In this document: positions 1 to 8,421 of the stretch, in pieces
How the letters are laid out: the number at the start of each line of letters is the position of its first letter
How positions within the stretch are numbered: position 1 is the first letter of the stretch
Assembly (NCBI GenBank): GCA_965371225.1
Contig: CBDUXP010000001.1
Span: 124,001 to 188,000, forward strand
From: CBDUXP01 sp965371225 [NCBI: uncultured bacterium]
Lineage (GTDB): Bacteria; Abyssobacteria; SURF-5; CBDUXP01
Direction: 5' to 3'
DNA length: 64,000 nucleotides
Program-made: the position numbers and the translations under genes
Notes under the pieces: model-generated
What the model saw: only the letters and a program-made list of their open reading frames with translations
The model's database searches: none
What the model was told of the DNA's origin: nothing

Positions 1-2
1 TG

Positions 3-1121
3 CTGCTGGGGATCGCCACGAACGTGGTGGCGCTGGTGGTCGCGGGCCTGCACCTGACGCAGACGCTCACGGGCACGTTACTGTGGATCGCGGACGCGCA
101 GGTTCGCCAGAGCCTGGTGTTGACCGAGGAATGGCTCGCGCCCGCTGCGGGCGCGTTGGGGCTCGTGGAAGATGTGGCGCGCCGCTATGGCACCGACCGG
201 GAGCCGGCCGAGCGCGCGCTCCACCTACTCAAGCAGTCCATCGACAACGTGGAGCTGGTGTACTACGCCATCGACGACAAACGGCACCCACCGGTCAACC
301 TGGGGAGTGATCCGACGCGCGAGTTCCCGGCGGACGTGGACACGCGCACCCGCCCGTGGTACACAGGCGCGCTCGCGGCGGAGGGGGCCGTCGCCATTAC
401 CGACCCGTATACGGAAGTGATTACCGGCCTGACGTGCGTGTCCGTATCCCGACACCTGCGGCTGGAAGGCAATCCCCCGGCTGACCTCGTGGTCGCCGCG
501 GACATCTTTCTGATGCCCATGATCGAGTTCCTGCGGCCGCGCAACTTCCCGCAGGACGGCGCCGCCGTGTTGTTGAGCGCCGTGGATCCCAGGGCGCCGC
601 ACCCCGCACGCTGGCAGACCGCCAAGCCCATCCTGATAGCGAGCACGCTGGACCCGGCCGTGTTCGACGCCCCGATGCTGGTGACGGGCACGATCGATCC
701 GACGGCGTTCGACACCGCCACGCAAGCGGCGGCGCAGCGCATGGTCGAGGCCATCCGCGCGGGCAGCAGGCGCGACGCCACCATCGACGTGCAGGCGCTG
801 CTGCCGAATCTTGGCGAGGCACAGGCCGTGCCCATGACGGTGCACGCGGCCATGCTCGTCGATCTCGCGGGCCGTCCGCACGCGGTCTTCACCGCCCCGG
901 TCCCGGACGTGCCATGGGAAGTGAGCGTCATCATTCCCATGGCGCTGCTCACCAGTCCATTCGTCGACGCGGGCCGCGTCCTGCTGCGCACGTCCGGCAT
1001 CGGGTTGTTGATCGCCCTCCTGGGGTTGCTGCTCTATTACGCGGTGCGTACCCGGCGGGACCGGCGGCTGCCCGCGGTCGGGTATGCGCCCGCAAGCACA
1101 CCACCCCACTCCCGCACGTAA
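3..1121 (+). CDS. Cache-domain membrane sensor-like protein, 5' end outside the window
   Basis: The open frame runs back to the first codon of the window, so the gene starts upstream; the GTG at 24 is probably internal. The visible N-terminus is a hydrophobic segment (IATNVVALVVAGLHL) followed by a roughly 300-residue extracytoplasmic region. That region carries the signature of a double-cache (dCache_1) ligand-binding domain: RPWYTGAL, then AITDPYTE, then VSVSRHL. A second membrane helix (GIGLLIALLGLLLYYAV) lies near residue 335, and only about 20 basic or disordered residues follow. Cache domains bind small ligands in the periplasm and normally feed a kinase, cyclase or chemotaxis domain. 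None is present here, so output must come from a partner protein, or from a domain upstream of the window, which is less likely given the topology. Domain call is firm; role is unknown. Confidence 0.75.
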   Translation: MLGIATNVVALVVAGLHLTQTLTGTLLWIADAQVRQSLVLTEEWLAPAAGALGLVEDVARRYGTDREPAERALHLLKQSIDNVELVYYAIDDKRHPPVNLGSDPTREFPADVDTRTRPWYTGALAAEGAVAITDPYTEVITGLTCVSVSRHLRLEGNPPADLVVAADIFLMPMIEFLRPRNFPQDGAAVLLSAVDPRAPHPARWQTAKPILIASTLDPAVFDAPMLVTGTIDPTAFDTATQAAAQRMVEAIRAGSRRDATIDVQALLPNLGEAQAVPMTVHAAMLVDLAGRPHAVFTAPVPDVPWEVSVIIPMALLTSPFVDAGRVLLRTSGIGLLIALLGLLLYYAVRTRRDRRLPAVGYAPASTPPHSRT

Positions 1122-1128
1122 TCCGCCC

Positions 1129-1752
1129 ATGCCCCGTCTCACCCTCCCCAGCGGCACGTCCATGGCGTACGAAGAGACCGGCGACGGGAGCCCGGTCCTC
1201 GTGTTGCACGATGCCGACCAGGCGCCCCAGGACCTGCACCCCCTGACGGACGCCCTGCGACCCACGGCCCGGGTCATTGTTCCGCACCTCGCGCAGCCCA
1301 CAGACCCGGCCGCGGTGGGGGCGGATGCTGCCGCCCTCCTCACCGCAAGCGCCGCGGCGCCGGCGAGCGTGATCGGCATCGGCGCGGGGGCCAGCGTAGC
1401 GTTGGTCATGGCGGCCGACCACGCGGCCGTGGTGCACCGGGTAATCGCCGACAGTCCGGCGCTCCCGCTGACCCCGGAGGATAGGCTGGGGGACATCATG
1501 TGCCACGTACTCCTGGTGTGGGGCGAGGGGGACACCCGCATCCCCCAGACCGACCGCGTCCGCATTGCGCTGCAGGTGCCGCGCGTCTTGCGCGTGGGTT
1601 ACCCCTGTGCGGGGGGCGCGTTCGCCAGTCATCGGGACGCGTTTCTCGCGGACCTGCGGGACTGGCTGCACCGAGATCCCGCGCCGGCGCGCCTGCCCAT
1701 GAATGAGGAGCGCGCGACGGGGAAGCGGGGACCCGTCCTCTTCGACATTTGA
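1129..1752 (+). CDS. Alpha/beta-hydrolase-fold protein lacking the nucleophile serine
   Basis: The protein begins MPRLTLPSGTSMAYEETGDG and shows the start of an alpha/beta hydrolase core (PVLVLHDADQ around the oxyanion strand). The nucleophile elbow, normally G-x-S-x-G, reads GIGAG at about residue 80, with glycine where serine should be. A late strand LLVWGEGDTRIP and a histidine in FASHRDAF match the acid and base regions. At 207 residues it is shorter than most members and has no lid insertion. A longer in-frame start exists at 1084 but overlaps the preceding gene by 38 bp, and its extra residues do not look like a protein start, so ATG 1129 is preferred (8 bp after the upstream stop). It is likely a pseudoenzyme or binding protein co-transcribed with the cache protein. 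Confidence 0.65.
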   Translation: MPRLTLPSGTSMAYEETGDGSPVLVLHDADQAPQDLHPLTDALRPTARVIVPHLAQPTDPAAVGADAAALLTASAAAPASVIGIGAGASVALVMAADHAAVVHRVIADSPALPLTPEDRLGDIMCHVLLVWGEGDTRIPQTDRVRIALQVPRVLRVGYPCAGGAFASHRDAFLADLRDWLHRDPAPARLPMNEERATGKRGPVLFDI

Positions 1753-1784
1753 CGGGGGCGCGCGTCAACCGGCGGAGGGCCCTG

Positions 1785-1803
1785 CGGCGCAGGAATTGCG
1801 CCG
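1785..1803 (+). terminator. Hairpin after the alpha/beta-hydrolase gene
   Basis: CGGCGCA and TGCGCCG form a perfect 7-bp stem around a GGAAT loop, 32 bp past the stop codon. There is no T-tract, so an intrinsic terminator is only a possibility. It lies just before the TAGAAT element preceding dnaJ. Confidence 0.3.
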
Positions 1804-1819
1804 GTCCCGCGGTGGGGCG

Positions 1820-1825
1820 TAGAAT
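1820..1825 (+). promoter_or_regulatory. Possible -10 element of dnaJ (TAGAAT)
   Basis: TAGAAT sits 70 bp before the dnaJ start, with a weak TTGCGC at 1796-1801 giving an 18-bp spacer. It belongs to a recurring TATRCT/TAGAAT pattern in front of genes in this window. Confidence 0.3.
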
Positions 1826-1895
1826 GCGCCGCTGCGCCTCCGCAACCAGGGTTGCCCGCGGCCCCTTTTTGTTATCCGGCTGAAGGCCGCCCCCC

Positions 1896-3011
1896 ATGGC
1901 AAAACGCGACTACTACGAGGTGCTCGGCATCGGCCGCGATGCGGACGGCGCCACCATCAAGAAGGCCTATCGGCAGGCTGCGATCCAGCACCACCCGGAT
2001 AAGAACCCGGGCGACCCCCAGGCCGAAGAGCAGTTCAAGGAGGCGTCCGAAGCGTACGAGGTCCTCTCCGATGCCGAGAAGCGGCAGGTGTACGACCGCT
2101 TTGGGCACGAGGGGTTGGACCAGCGCGGGTTCCATCACGGGTTCGGCGCGACCGAAGATATCTTCAGCGCGTTCGGCTCCATTTTCGACGACCTGTTCGG
2201 CTTTGGCGGCGGCCGGCGGGGGGGCCGGCACTCCCGCGGCGCCGACCTGCAGGTGGAACTCTCCGTGACGCTGGAGGAGGTGCTGGAAGGCGCCAAGCGA
2301 TCGCTCAGCGTGGAGTATCGCGAACTCTGCTCCGCGTGCGGCGGCTCGCGGAGCGCGCCCGGCTCTGCACCGGAAACGTGCCGGACGTGCGCCGGGCGCG
2401 GGCAGGTGGTGCGCGCCCAAGGCTTCTTTTCGATCAGTACCACGTGCCCCGCCTGCGGTGGCAGCGGGCAGGTCATCGTCCGCCCCTGTCCCCGGTGTCG
2501 CGGCGCAGGGGTGGAGCCGGTGCCCAAGACGGTCACGGTCACCGTGCCCCCCGGGGCCGACACGGGCACGCGGTTGCGGTTGCGCGGCTTGGGGGATTCC
2601 GGGCCCAGCGGCGGTGCCCCGGGCGACCTGTACGTGCTGATCGTGGTAGAGCGCCACGCGGTGTTCGAGCGCGAGGGCGGCCACCTGGTCTGTCAGGTGC
2701 CCATCACCTTCGCGCAAGCGGCCCTGGGCGCCCACATCGAGGTGCCGACGCTCGGGGAACCTGAAAAGCTGCGGGTGCCGGCTGGGACGCCGACCCACAC
2801 CGTGTTCCAGCTCAAGGGCAAGGGCCTCCCCCACCTGCAGCATCGTGGCCATGGCGACCTCGTGGTGCAGGTCATCGTGGAGGTGCCCAAGAAGCTGACC
2901 CGGGAGCAGCGCCGCCTGTTGGAAGAATTCGATGGGCAAGGCTCGGGCGGCAAACACGCTCCCGATCTGTTGGAACGCATCAAGCAATTCCGCGACAGCC
3001 TGAATCTGTAG
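1896..3011 (+). CDS. dnaJ: Chaperone protein DnaJ (type I Hsp40)
   Basis: DnaJ is the Hsp40 co-chaperone that delivers unfolded clients to DnaK and stimulates its ATPase. All type I parts are present in 371 residues, the usual length. The J domain (1-70) has the HPD tripeptide at 33-35. A glycine/phenylalanine-rich stretch (FDDLFGFGGGRRGGR) follows. Four zinc-binding CxxCxGxx repeats come next: CSACGGSR, CRTCAGRG, CPACGGSG and CPRCRGAG. The C-terminal substrate-binding domains contain RGLGDSG and LKGKGLPHL. DnaK and GrpE are not neighbours here, so this may be a stand-alone DnaJ locus or a second copy. The start ATG follows a 143-bp intergenic gap; the annotation is unambiguous. Confidence 0.97.
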   Translation: MAKRDYYEVLGIGRDADGATIKKAYRQAAIQHHPDKNPGDPQAEEQFKEASEAYEVLSDAEKRQVYDRFGHEGLDQRGFHHGFGATEDIFSAFGSIFDDLFGFGGGRRGGRHSRGADLQVELSVTLEEVLEGAKRSLSVEYRELCSACGGSRSAPGSAPETCRTCAGRGQVVRAQGFFSISTTCPACGGSGQVIVRPCPRCRGAGVEPVPKTVTVTVPPGADTGTRLRLRGLGDSGPSGGAPGDLYVLIVVERHAVFEREGGHLVCQVPITFAQAALGAHIEVPTLGEPEKLRVPAGTPTHTVFQLKGKGLPHLQHRGHGDLVVQVIVEVPKKLTREQRRLLEEFDGQGSGGKHAPDLLERIKQFRDSLNL

Positions 3012-3029
3012 TCGGCGTCAGTCCGCGCC

Positions 3030-3059
3030 TCTCCACGCCGGGGAGATATCGCTCTTTTT
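3030..3059 (+). terminator. Weak terminator-like hairpin after dnaJ
   Basis: TCTCC (3030-3034) and GGAGA (3042-3046) pair across a 7-nt loop. A five-T run follows at 3055-3059, 8 nt after the stem, further away than in a canonical intrinsic terminator. Confidence 0.3.
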
Positions 3060-3184
3060 CCAGTGTCTTATTATCAATGTTATTCGGGTATTAGACACCG
3101 AAATTCACCCCTCGTGGCTCCGGACCCGGACCACTCCAGCTGAGGATCTGGAAGCATCGGATCGTACGTAATTACTGATGATAG

Positions 3185-3213
3185 TTGTATTTATGCTGAA
3201 TCTGGCGTAGACT
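3185..3213 (+). promoter_or_regulatory. Possible sigma70-type promoter for the hybrid kinase
   Basis: TTGTAT at 3185-3190 and TAGACT at 3208-3213 are separated by exactly 17 bp inside the AT-rich part of the gap. Matches to the consensus are partial (three and four of six bases). Confidence 0.3.
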
Positions 3214-3347
3214 CTATGATGGCGAACTACGGAAGTTCGGACCTGGGCATAGGGAGGGTCAGAGAGGGTCCCTGCCCGAGGGAACGTCGTCCCTCCCCAG
3301 CGGTGTGATACGAGTCGTCCGGTCGTAGGTGCGAGGAGCATAAGCCA

Positions 3348-5984
3348 ATGATGGTCACCATCGTCGCGTGTGCGACGGCCCTGGTGTGCCTGGGCATCAT
3401 CGCGCGCACCGCCTCGCCCCCCCAAGTAGATACCTCCGACCCGCGCGTGGGCCGCCGGGCCCTGAGCCTCGGGGGATTCTGCGTGATGGGCTTCTACCTC
3501 ATCCGCCTCGGCCGCGTCTTCATCACGGACCCTCCCCTGGTGATTCTCGCCTCTCGCGTGGAATCGCTCTTCATCGCGGTATTCCTGGGCTTGATGTGCT
3601 TTGGGTTCCACGTGCAGGCCCGCGCGCCCATGACGAGGAACTGGCGCGAATGGCGCACGCATACCTGGCAGGAGCCGCGCGGAGACCTGTATGGCATCCT
3701 CGCCTTTCTCCTCGCGGCAGCCCTGCTACTGGTGTTCAGCCCCGCGGACGCAGGCGAAGGCCGGATGCCCGTGCTTTACGCGCCGGGCGTCCAGGTGGCC
3801 ATCGGCGCCATCGTTCTTCCCCTGATCGGCTGGATGGGGCTCATGGCGCTGGCCACGGGGCGGCAGGCCAAGCTCAGTCCCCGCGGGCGCATGCAGCTCC
3901 GAGGGGTCATCCTGGTCACCGTCATTTGGCTCACGAACCGGTGCATATTCGAACTGTTCCTCGCCCCCCTCTGGCGCGGGTGGATGCCGGTGGGGCTGCT
4001 CGTCGATATGGTCCTGCTCATGGGGCTCACGGTGGTCTTGGCGGCGCGCCGCGGCACCCTGCAGATCGTGGATGCCATCGACAAGTTCGGCGCGGCCTAC
4101 CTTTCACACAACATGGCCGAGGGGATGGTGGCGGTGGACACCGAGGGGATCGTGCGGGCCGTGAACCTCCCGGCGGAGCGCAGCATCGGCCGGCCCGCCC
4201 GTGATTTGGTGGGCCGCTCCGCCGCCGACGTGTTGGACTCGAACCAGTGGGTGCTCGGCAATCCCGAGCAGTGGCACGGGGCCCCCGTCGAGGATGAGGT
4301 CGTGCTGCAGTTCGCCGGGCCCGACGGCCAGCCCGTCTACACGGCCTCGCGCACCGCCATCCTGGCGGACACCATGGGCCTCGACGTGGGCCGCGTGGAA
4401 ATCCGGCAAGACATCACGGCCTACCGCCAGGCCCAGGAACGGCTCTGGCAGTACTCCCACGAACTCGAGGAGCGCATTGCCGAGCGGTCCCGGGCACTCG
4501 CCGAATCGGAGGCGCGCTACCGGGGGCTCGTGGATCATTTGGCGGACAGCCTGCTGATCGTGCAAGACCAGACCGTGCGGTTCGCGAATCCCGCCGCGGA
4601 GGCCCTCTGGCGGGGCACCGGAGTGCCCTTGGTGGGCATGAACGTGGACGCCCTGTGGGATACGGGAGTCACGTCCAGCTGGTTGGAATTGCGCGCCCAC
4701 CTGGCCGAGCACCCCCAGGTGGCGTGGCGAGGTGAGATGGAATGGCGCGGCGGGCCGGACGCGGCGCGCGGTTTCCTGGTGACCGCCAGCATCGCGCGCT
4801 GGGAAGAAGAACCCGCCGTGCTGCTCGTGGGTACGGATAACACCGAGCGCCGCGAACTCCAAGCGTCGTTTGACCGGGTGCGCCGGCTCCAAGCGCTGGG
4901 GACGCTCACGGGTGGGATCGCCCACGATTTCAACAACTATCTCACGAGCATCATGGGCCGGTTAGCCATGCTGCAAGAGCTGACCGAGGAAGCGGGGCCG
5001 GCGCACTTGCAGGTCACCGGCGCCTTGGAAGCAGCGGAGAAGGGGCGCGCGCTGATCAGCCGGCTGATGCGCTTCTCTCGGACGAACGACGACGGCCGCC
5101 AGCCCACGGACCTGACCCAACTGCTGCGCGAAACCGAACCCCTCTTAGTCAGCCTCCTTCGGGAGGACATCCGCCTCGAGTGGCAGCTCCCGACCGCTCC
5201 GCTGTGGGCCGAGGTCGATCCAGCGGCGATTCAGGAAATCCTGCTCAACCTGGCCAAGAACGCGGAGGACGCCATGGAGGACGCGTCGGGCGTGCTCGTG
5301 ATCCGGGCCCGCGCACCGGAGGGCCTGAACCCGCCCATGGCGCAAATTCTCGTGACCGATACGGGGTCCGGCATCACCCAGGAGGTGTGCGAGCGGCTGT
5401 TCGAGCCCTTCTTCACCACGAAGCCCGAGGGGCAGGGGCACGGCCTGGGCCTGGCGCTGGCGCACCAAATCATGCAGGAGCATGAGGGCGTCATCGACGT
5501 GCAATCCATGCCGGACCGTGGCGCCACGTTTACGCTCACGCTCCCGCAGTGTGCCCCCCCCGAATCTCCCCCCGCCCCCCGCGCGGGAACGGCCATGATC
5601 GAAGGCGCGGGCGAGTTGGTCTTGGTGGTCGACGACGACGCCGGCGTGCGCCAGACGGCTTGCGACATGCTCGGCCGGCTCGGCTACGAGATCACCACCG
5701 CCGAACACGGCCGCGCGGCGCTGGACGTGGTGGCCCAAGAGGACGGCATCGCGGCGGTGCTCATGGATCTGGTCATGCCGGAAATGAACGGCGTGGACTG
5801 CGCGCTGGAACTCAAAGAGCGCGGCTTCCGGGCACCGATCATCTTCATGACCGGTTACGACCCCGATCCCCAGCGCCTACGGCAACTGGGGCCGAATGTG
5901 GTGGCCATCCGCAAGCCGTTCCGCCTGAAAGAACTCAGCGCCATCCTGCGCGACGAGATCGCCGGCGCCCAGGCCCACGCCTGA
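3348..5984 (+). CDS. Hybrid sensor histidine kinase (7TM-PAS-PAS-HisKA-HATPase-REC)
   Basis: This is a membrane-anchored hybrid kinase of 878 residues. About seven hydrophobic helices fill residues 1-235. Two PAS domains follow (roughly 240-355 and 390-500), joined by a short coiled segment. The dimerisation/phosphoacceptor region has H526 in GGIAHDFNN. The ATPase domain shows NLAKNAEDAME (N box), DTGSGIT (G1), FEPFFTTK (F box) and GHGLGLAL (G2). A receiver domain ends the protein, with the acidic pocket VVDDD and phosphoacceptor D807 in LMDLVMPEMNG. The start ATG is preceded by GAGGAG with a 9-nt spacer. No response regulator with a DNA-binding output lies next to it, so the phosphorelay must continue elsewhere. 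The signal is unknown. A neighbouring secreted CsgG/FGE fusion may belong to the same regulon, but that is inference. Confidence 0.93.
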   Translation: MMVTIVACATALVCLGIIARTASPPQVDTSDPRVGRRALSLGGFCVMGFYLIRLGRVFITDPPLVILASRVESLFIAVFLGLMCFGFHVQARAPMTRNWREWRTHTWQEPRGDLYGILAFLLAAALLLVFSPADAGEGRMPVLYAPGVQVAIGAIVLPLIGWMGLMALATGRQAKLSPRGRMQLRGVILVTVIWLTNRCIFELFLAPLWRGWMPVGLLVDMVLLMGLTVVLAARRGTLQIVDAIDKFGAAYLSHNMAEGMVAVDTEGIVRAVNLPAERSIGRPARDLVGRSAADVLDSNQWVLGNPEQWHGAPVEDEVVLQFAGPDGQPVYTASRTAILADTMGLDVGRVEIRQDITAYRQAQERLWQYSHELEERIAERSRALAESEARYRGLVDHLADSLLIVQDQTVRFANPAAEALWRGTGVPLVGMNVDALWDTGVTSSWLELRAHLAEHPQVAWRGEMEWRGGPDAARGFLVTASIARWEEEPAVLLVGTDNTERRELQASFDRVRRLQALGTLTGGIAHDFNNYLTSIMGRLAMLQELTEEAGPAHLQVTGALEAAEKGRALISRLMRFSRTNDDGRQPTDLTQLLRETEPLLVSLLREDIRLEWQLPTAPLWAEVDPAAIQEILLNLAKNAEDAMEDASGVLVIRARAPEGLNPPMAQILVTDTGSGITQEVCERLFEPFFTTKPEGQGHGLGLALAHQIMQEHEGVIDVQSMPDRGATFTLTLPQCAPPESPPAPRAGTAMIEGAGELVLVVDDDAGVRQTACDMLGRLGYEITTAEHGRAALDVVAQEDGIAAVLMDLVMPEMNGVDCALELKERGFRAPIIFMTGYDPDPQRLRQLGPNVVAIRKPFRLKELSAILRDEIAGAQAHA

Positions 5985-6003
5985 TCGCAGCAGAGCGCGG
6001 GCG

Positions 6004-6016
6004 CCCCGCTGCGGGG
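6004..6016 (+). terminator. Short GC-rich hairpin after the hybrid kinase
   Basis: CCCCG-CTG-CGGGG lies 20 bp past the stop codon. The stem is short and there is no T-tract, so its function as a terminator is uncertain. Confidence 0.25.
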
Positions 6017-6048
6017 ACTCCCACCAGCGACCGCGGGGGGCGAGCGAC

Positions 6049-6054
6049 TATACT
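6049..6054 (+). promoter_or_regulatory. Possible -10 element (TATACT)
   Basis: TATACT lies 52 bp upstream of the GTG start at 6107, with no recognisable -35. It is one of several identical hexamers in front of genes in this window. Confidence 0.3.
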
Positions 6055-6106
6055 AGGGCGCCATTGCCGTGACACCAGGCGATGGGACTATCGGGAGGGG
6101 GAGAGC

Positions 6107-7705
6107 GTGTTGCGCATTCGAGTGAGTGGTCTGGCCGCGGGGGGACTCGCAGTGCTGATCCTAGCTGGCGTGCCCACCGCCGCGGCGGCGCAGGACCGGG
6201 TCACCGTCGCGGTCCTCGACTTTCACGAGCAGGCCGGGGTGGAGCCCGGTACCGGAGCGCTCCTCGCCGACTTGGTCCGCGGGGAGTTGTACCTGAGCAA
6301 GCACGTGGCCTTGGTGGACCGCGCCAACATCGACCGCATAATCTCAGAGCAACGCCTGGCGCTCGGCGGCCTGACGGAGTCCGCGGAACTGACGGCGCAG
6401 GTCGGGAAGCTGCTCGGGGTCCCCTTCGTCTGGACCGGCAGCGTCGGCCGGCTGGGCCGCACCTTCCTTATCACCCTGCGCACGATCAACGTCAGCACGG
6501 CGGAAGTAGAACGCTTCACGCAGATCAAGGGCCGCTCGCTGGATGAACTAGCTGGCGCGTTGCCGCGCGCCACGCGCGAGTTGCTGGCGGGCGACCCGTA
6601 CCGGACGCAGCGCCTCGTCCAAGAGGGGCAGGCGCTCATCGCGAGCGGGCGGTACGCCGAAGCGGTCCGGGCCTTTGAAGAGGCGGTGGCCCTCAGCCCG
6701 GAGGACCCGGACGCGCGGCGCCACCTGGACCGCGCGCGGGCGCTCGTGCGCAGCCCGCAACAACCGCCGCCGCGGGCCCGCGCTCCCGAACCGTTCAGCC
6801 CCCCACCCGTGTACGTCTCCCCCGGCTCCATCGAGGGGTTGGGGCTCGGCGCGGAACCGGCGCGCCCCTGGTGGGATCCACCGACCTCGCAGCAGCACTA
6901 TGCGGCCGCGGCGGGACTGTCCGTCGCCATTACCAGCGGCCTGGGCCAACGGTTCACGCTAATCCCGCCGGGCACGTTTCTCATGGGCAGTGCGCGGACG
7001 GAACGCGCGCGCGAAGATGATGAGGAGCCCCGGCATCCCATCGAACTGCCCTATGCGTTCTACATGGCGGCGACCGAGGTGACGAACGCCGTCTACGACG
7101 CGTTCCTGGAGGACGCGGGATACGAAGGGAACGCCCACGCCGACCCCGACTATCTGCGGCACCACCGGGACTGGCGGCAAACCGCGTCCCCCGGCGAACG
7201 GTATCCCGTGGTGGGCGTCTCGTGGTACAACGCGGTCCAGTTCTGCCGGTGGCTGACGGAAACGGAGCGTAGCGCCGGCCGCCTGGGCCCATACGAGGAG
7301 TACCGCTTGCCGACCGAGGCGGAGTGGGAGTACGCCTGCCGCGCGGGGAGCAATGCAGCGTGGTCCTACGGGATCGAGTCGCGCAACCTGGGGCGTTACG
7401 CCGCTTTCAAGGGCAATTCCCGGGGCACGCGCACCACGGGTCGCCGCCGCCCGAATGCCTGGGGCCTGTTCGATCTGCACGGGAACGTGCAGGAGTGGTG
7501 TCAAAGCTTGAAGCGCCCGTATCCCTACCGGGCGGATGACGGACGCGAGAACCTGAGCGAAGCGAGCAAGCGGACGGTGCGCGGCGGCGGGTGGAAGGAC
7601 GCCGGCCGCTACACGCGCTCGGCGCATCGCTTGGGCGATTTCCCGCGCCGAGCGTCCATTGACCGCGGCTTCCGCTTCATCCGCGTAGTCGCCCTCGCGC
7701 CCTGA
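6107..7705 (+). CDS. Secreted CsgG-like / TPR / formylglycine-generating-enzyme-like fusion protein
   Basis: The GTG start at 6107 is chosen because a GGGAGGGGGAGA ribosome-binding site precedes it and a signal peptide follows (hydrophobic core [15 protein letters not shown]). The mature N-terminal part (about 32-165) resembles CsgG/FlgO-type domains, with VAVLDFHE, then [17 protein letters not shown] and [12 protein letters not shown] short TPR-like segment (about 170-215: [20 protein letters not shown]) and a proline-rich linker lead to an FGE/SUMF1-like domain (about 283-532). That domain shows the typical [38 protein letters not shown] and GNVQEWC motifs. Most bacterial FGE-like domains do not modify sulfatases and may bind ligands or act in other oxidations; no sulfatase is nearby. 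It is probably periplasmic. The fusion is clear; the function is not. Confidence 0.8.
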   Translation: MLRIRVSGLAAGGLAVLILAGVPTAAAAQDRVTVAVLDFHEQAGVEPGTGALLADLVRGELYLSKHVALVDRANIDRIISEQRLALGGLTESAELTAQVGKLLGVPFVWTGSVGRLGRTFLITLRTINVSTAEVERFTQIKGRSLDELAGALPRATRELLAGDPYRTQRLVQEGQALIASGRYAEAVRAFEEAVALSPEDPDARRHLDRARALVRSPQQPPPRARAPEPFSPPPVYVSPGSIEGLGLGAEPARPWWDPPTSQQHYAAAAGLSVAITSGLGQRFTLIPPGTFLMGSARTERAREDDEEPRHPIELPYAFYMAATEVTNAVYDAFLEDAGYEGNAHADPDYLRHHRDWRQTASPGERYPVVGVSWYNAVQFCRWLTETERSAGRLGPYEEYRLPTEAEWEYACRAGSNAAWSYGIESRNLGRYAAFKGNSRGTRTTGRRRPNAWGLFDLHGNVQEWCQSLKRPYPYRADDGRENLSEASKRTVRGGGWKDAGRYTRSAHRLGDFPRRASIDRGFRFIRVVALAP

Positions 7706-7749
7706 CCGGCCGGGCCCTGCCCGCGGCCCTGCAACCGCGCACGATGGGA

Positions 7750-7755
7750 TATGCT
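7750..7755 (+). promoter_or_regulatory. Possible -10 element of thrH (TATGCT)
   Basis: TATGCT ends 39 bp before the GTG start of thrH, in the 89-bp gap after the preceding gene. No -35 is visible. Confidence 0.3.
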
Positions 7756-7794
7756 CGGGCGCGCCCGGCCGCCCTGGAATTCGAGGAGCATCGC

Positions 7795-8394
7795 GTGCCA
7801 CGGATCGTCTGTCTGGATTTGGAAGGAGTGCTCGTCCCGGAGGTGTGGATCGCCTTCGCGGAAAAGACGGGGATCGATGCCCTCCGACGCACCACCCGCG
7901 ACGAACCGGATTACGACCGGCTCATGGCGGGCCGCCTCCACATTCTAGATGAACAGGGCTTCACGCTCGCCGACATCCAGGAGGTGATCGCCACCCTGAG
8001 GCCGCTGGACGGGGCGCGCGACTTTCTGGATCGCCTCCGCGCGCAGGAGCAGGTGCTCATCCTCAGCGACACTTTCTATCAGTTCGCGGAACCCCTCATG
8101 CAGCAGTTGGGGCGGCCGACGCTCTTCTGCCACGAGTTGCTTGTGGATGCCGCGAACCGCGTGACGGGATATCGCCTGCGCATTCCTGACGGGAAGCGCC
8201 AAGCCGTGTCGCACCTGAAGGCACTGGGGTTCGCGGTACACGCGGCCGGCGACAGCTACAACGATACGACCATGCTCTGCGAAGCGGACCGGGGCGTGTT
8301 GTTCCGCTGCCCGGACACTGTTGCGGCGGAATTCCCGCAGTTTCCCCGCACCGCAACGTACGACGAACTCTGGCACGCGCTTTTGAACGACTGA
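7795..8394 (+). CDS. thrH: ThrH: phosphoserine phosphatase / phosphoserine:homoserine phosphotransferase
   Basis: ThrH is a cytoplasmic HAD-superfamily enzyme. It hydrolyses phosphoserine and can pass the phosphate to homoserine, linking serine and threonine synthesis. The protein (199 residues, close to the family's ~205) closely resembles the Pseudomonas enzyme: [11 protein letters not shown] with the nucleophile Asp in DLEG, then [24 protein letters not shown] (motif II) and [12 protein letters not shown] (motif IV). GTG 7795 is preferred over an upstream in-frame ATG at 7744 because GAGGAG (7783-7788) stands 6 nt before it and because known homologues start here. It converges on the AtuA-like gene with only 27 bp between the stops. 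Confidence 0.93.
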   Translation: MPRIVCLDLEGVLVPEVWIAFAEKTGIDALRRTTRDEPDYDRLMAGRLHILDEQGFTLADIQEVIATLRPLDGARDFLDRLRAQEQVLILSDTFYQFAEPLMQQLGRPTLFCHELLVDAANRVTGYRLRIPDGKRQAVSHLKALGFAVHAAGDSYNDTTMLCEADRGVLFRCPDTVAAEFPQFPRTATYDELWHALLND

Positions 8395-8421
8395 CGGGCG
8401 GTGCGGCGCGCGGCGGGAACG

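Larger units (their letters stand above)
3012..3347. other. 336-bp intergenic region with AT-rich core
   Basis: No credible gene lies here. The stretch from about 3055 to 3215 is visibly richer in A and T than its surroundings. It contains a weak hairpin with a T-run near its left end (3030-3059) and a possible promoter (TTGTAT, 17 bp, TAGACT at 3185-3213) for the histidine kinase gene. A good ribosome-binding site, GAGGAG at 3333-3338, ends it. Confidence 0.6.

Noticed and set aside
225-1565. Long open frame on the minus strand opposite the first two genes
   Set aside because: It opposes two frames with recognisable domains and has no homology signature; such antisense frames are expected in GC-rich DNA.
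3105-3662. Minus-strand open frame across the AT-rich gap before the hybrid kinase
   Set aside because: It runs into the kinase gene on the other strand, and its translation has no recognisable feature.
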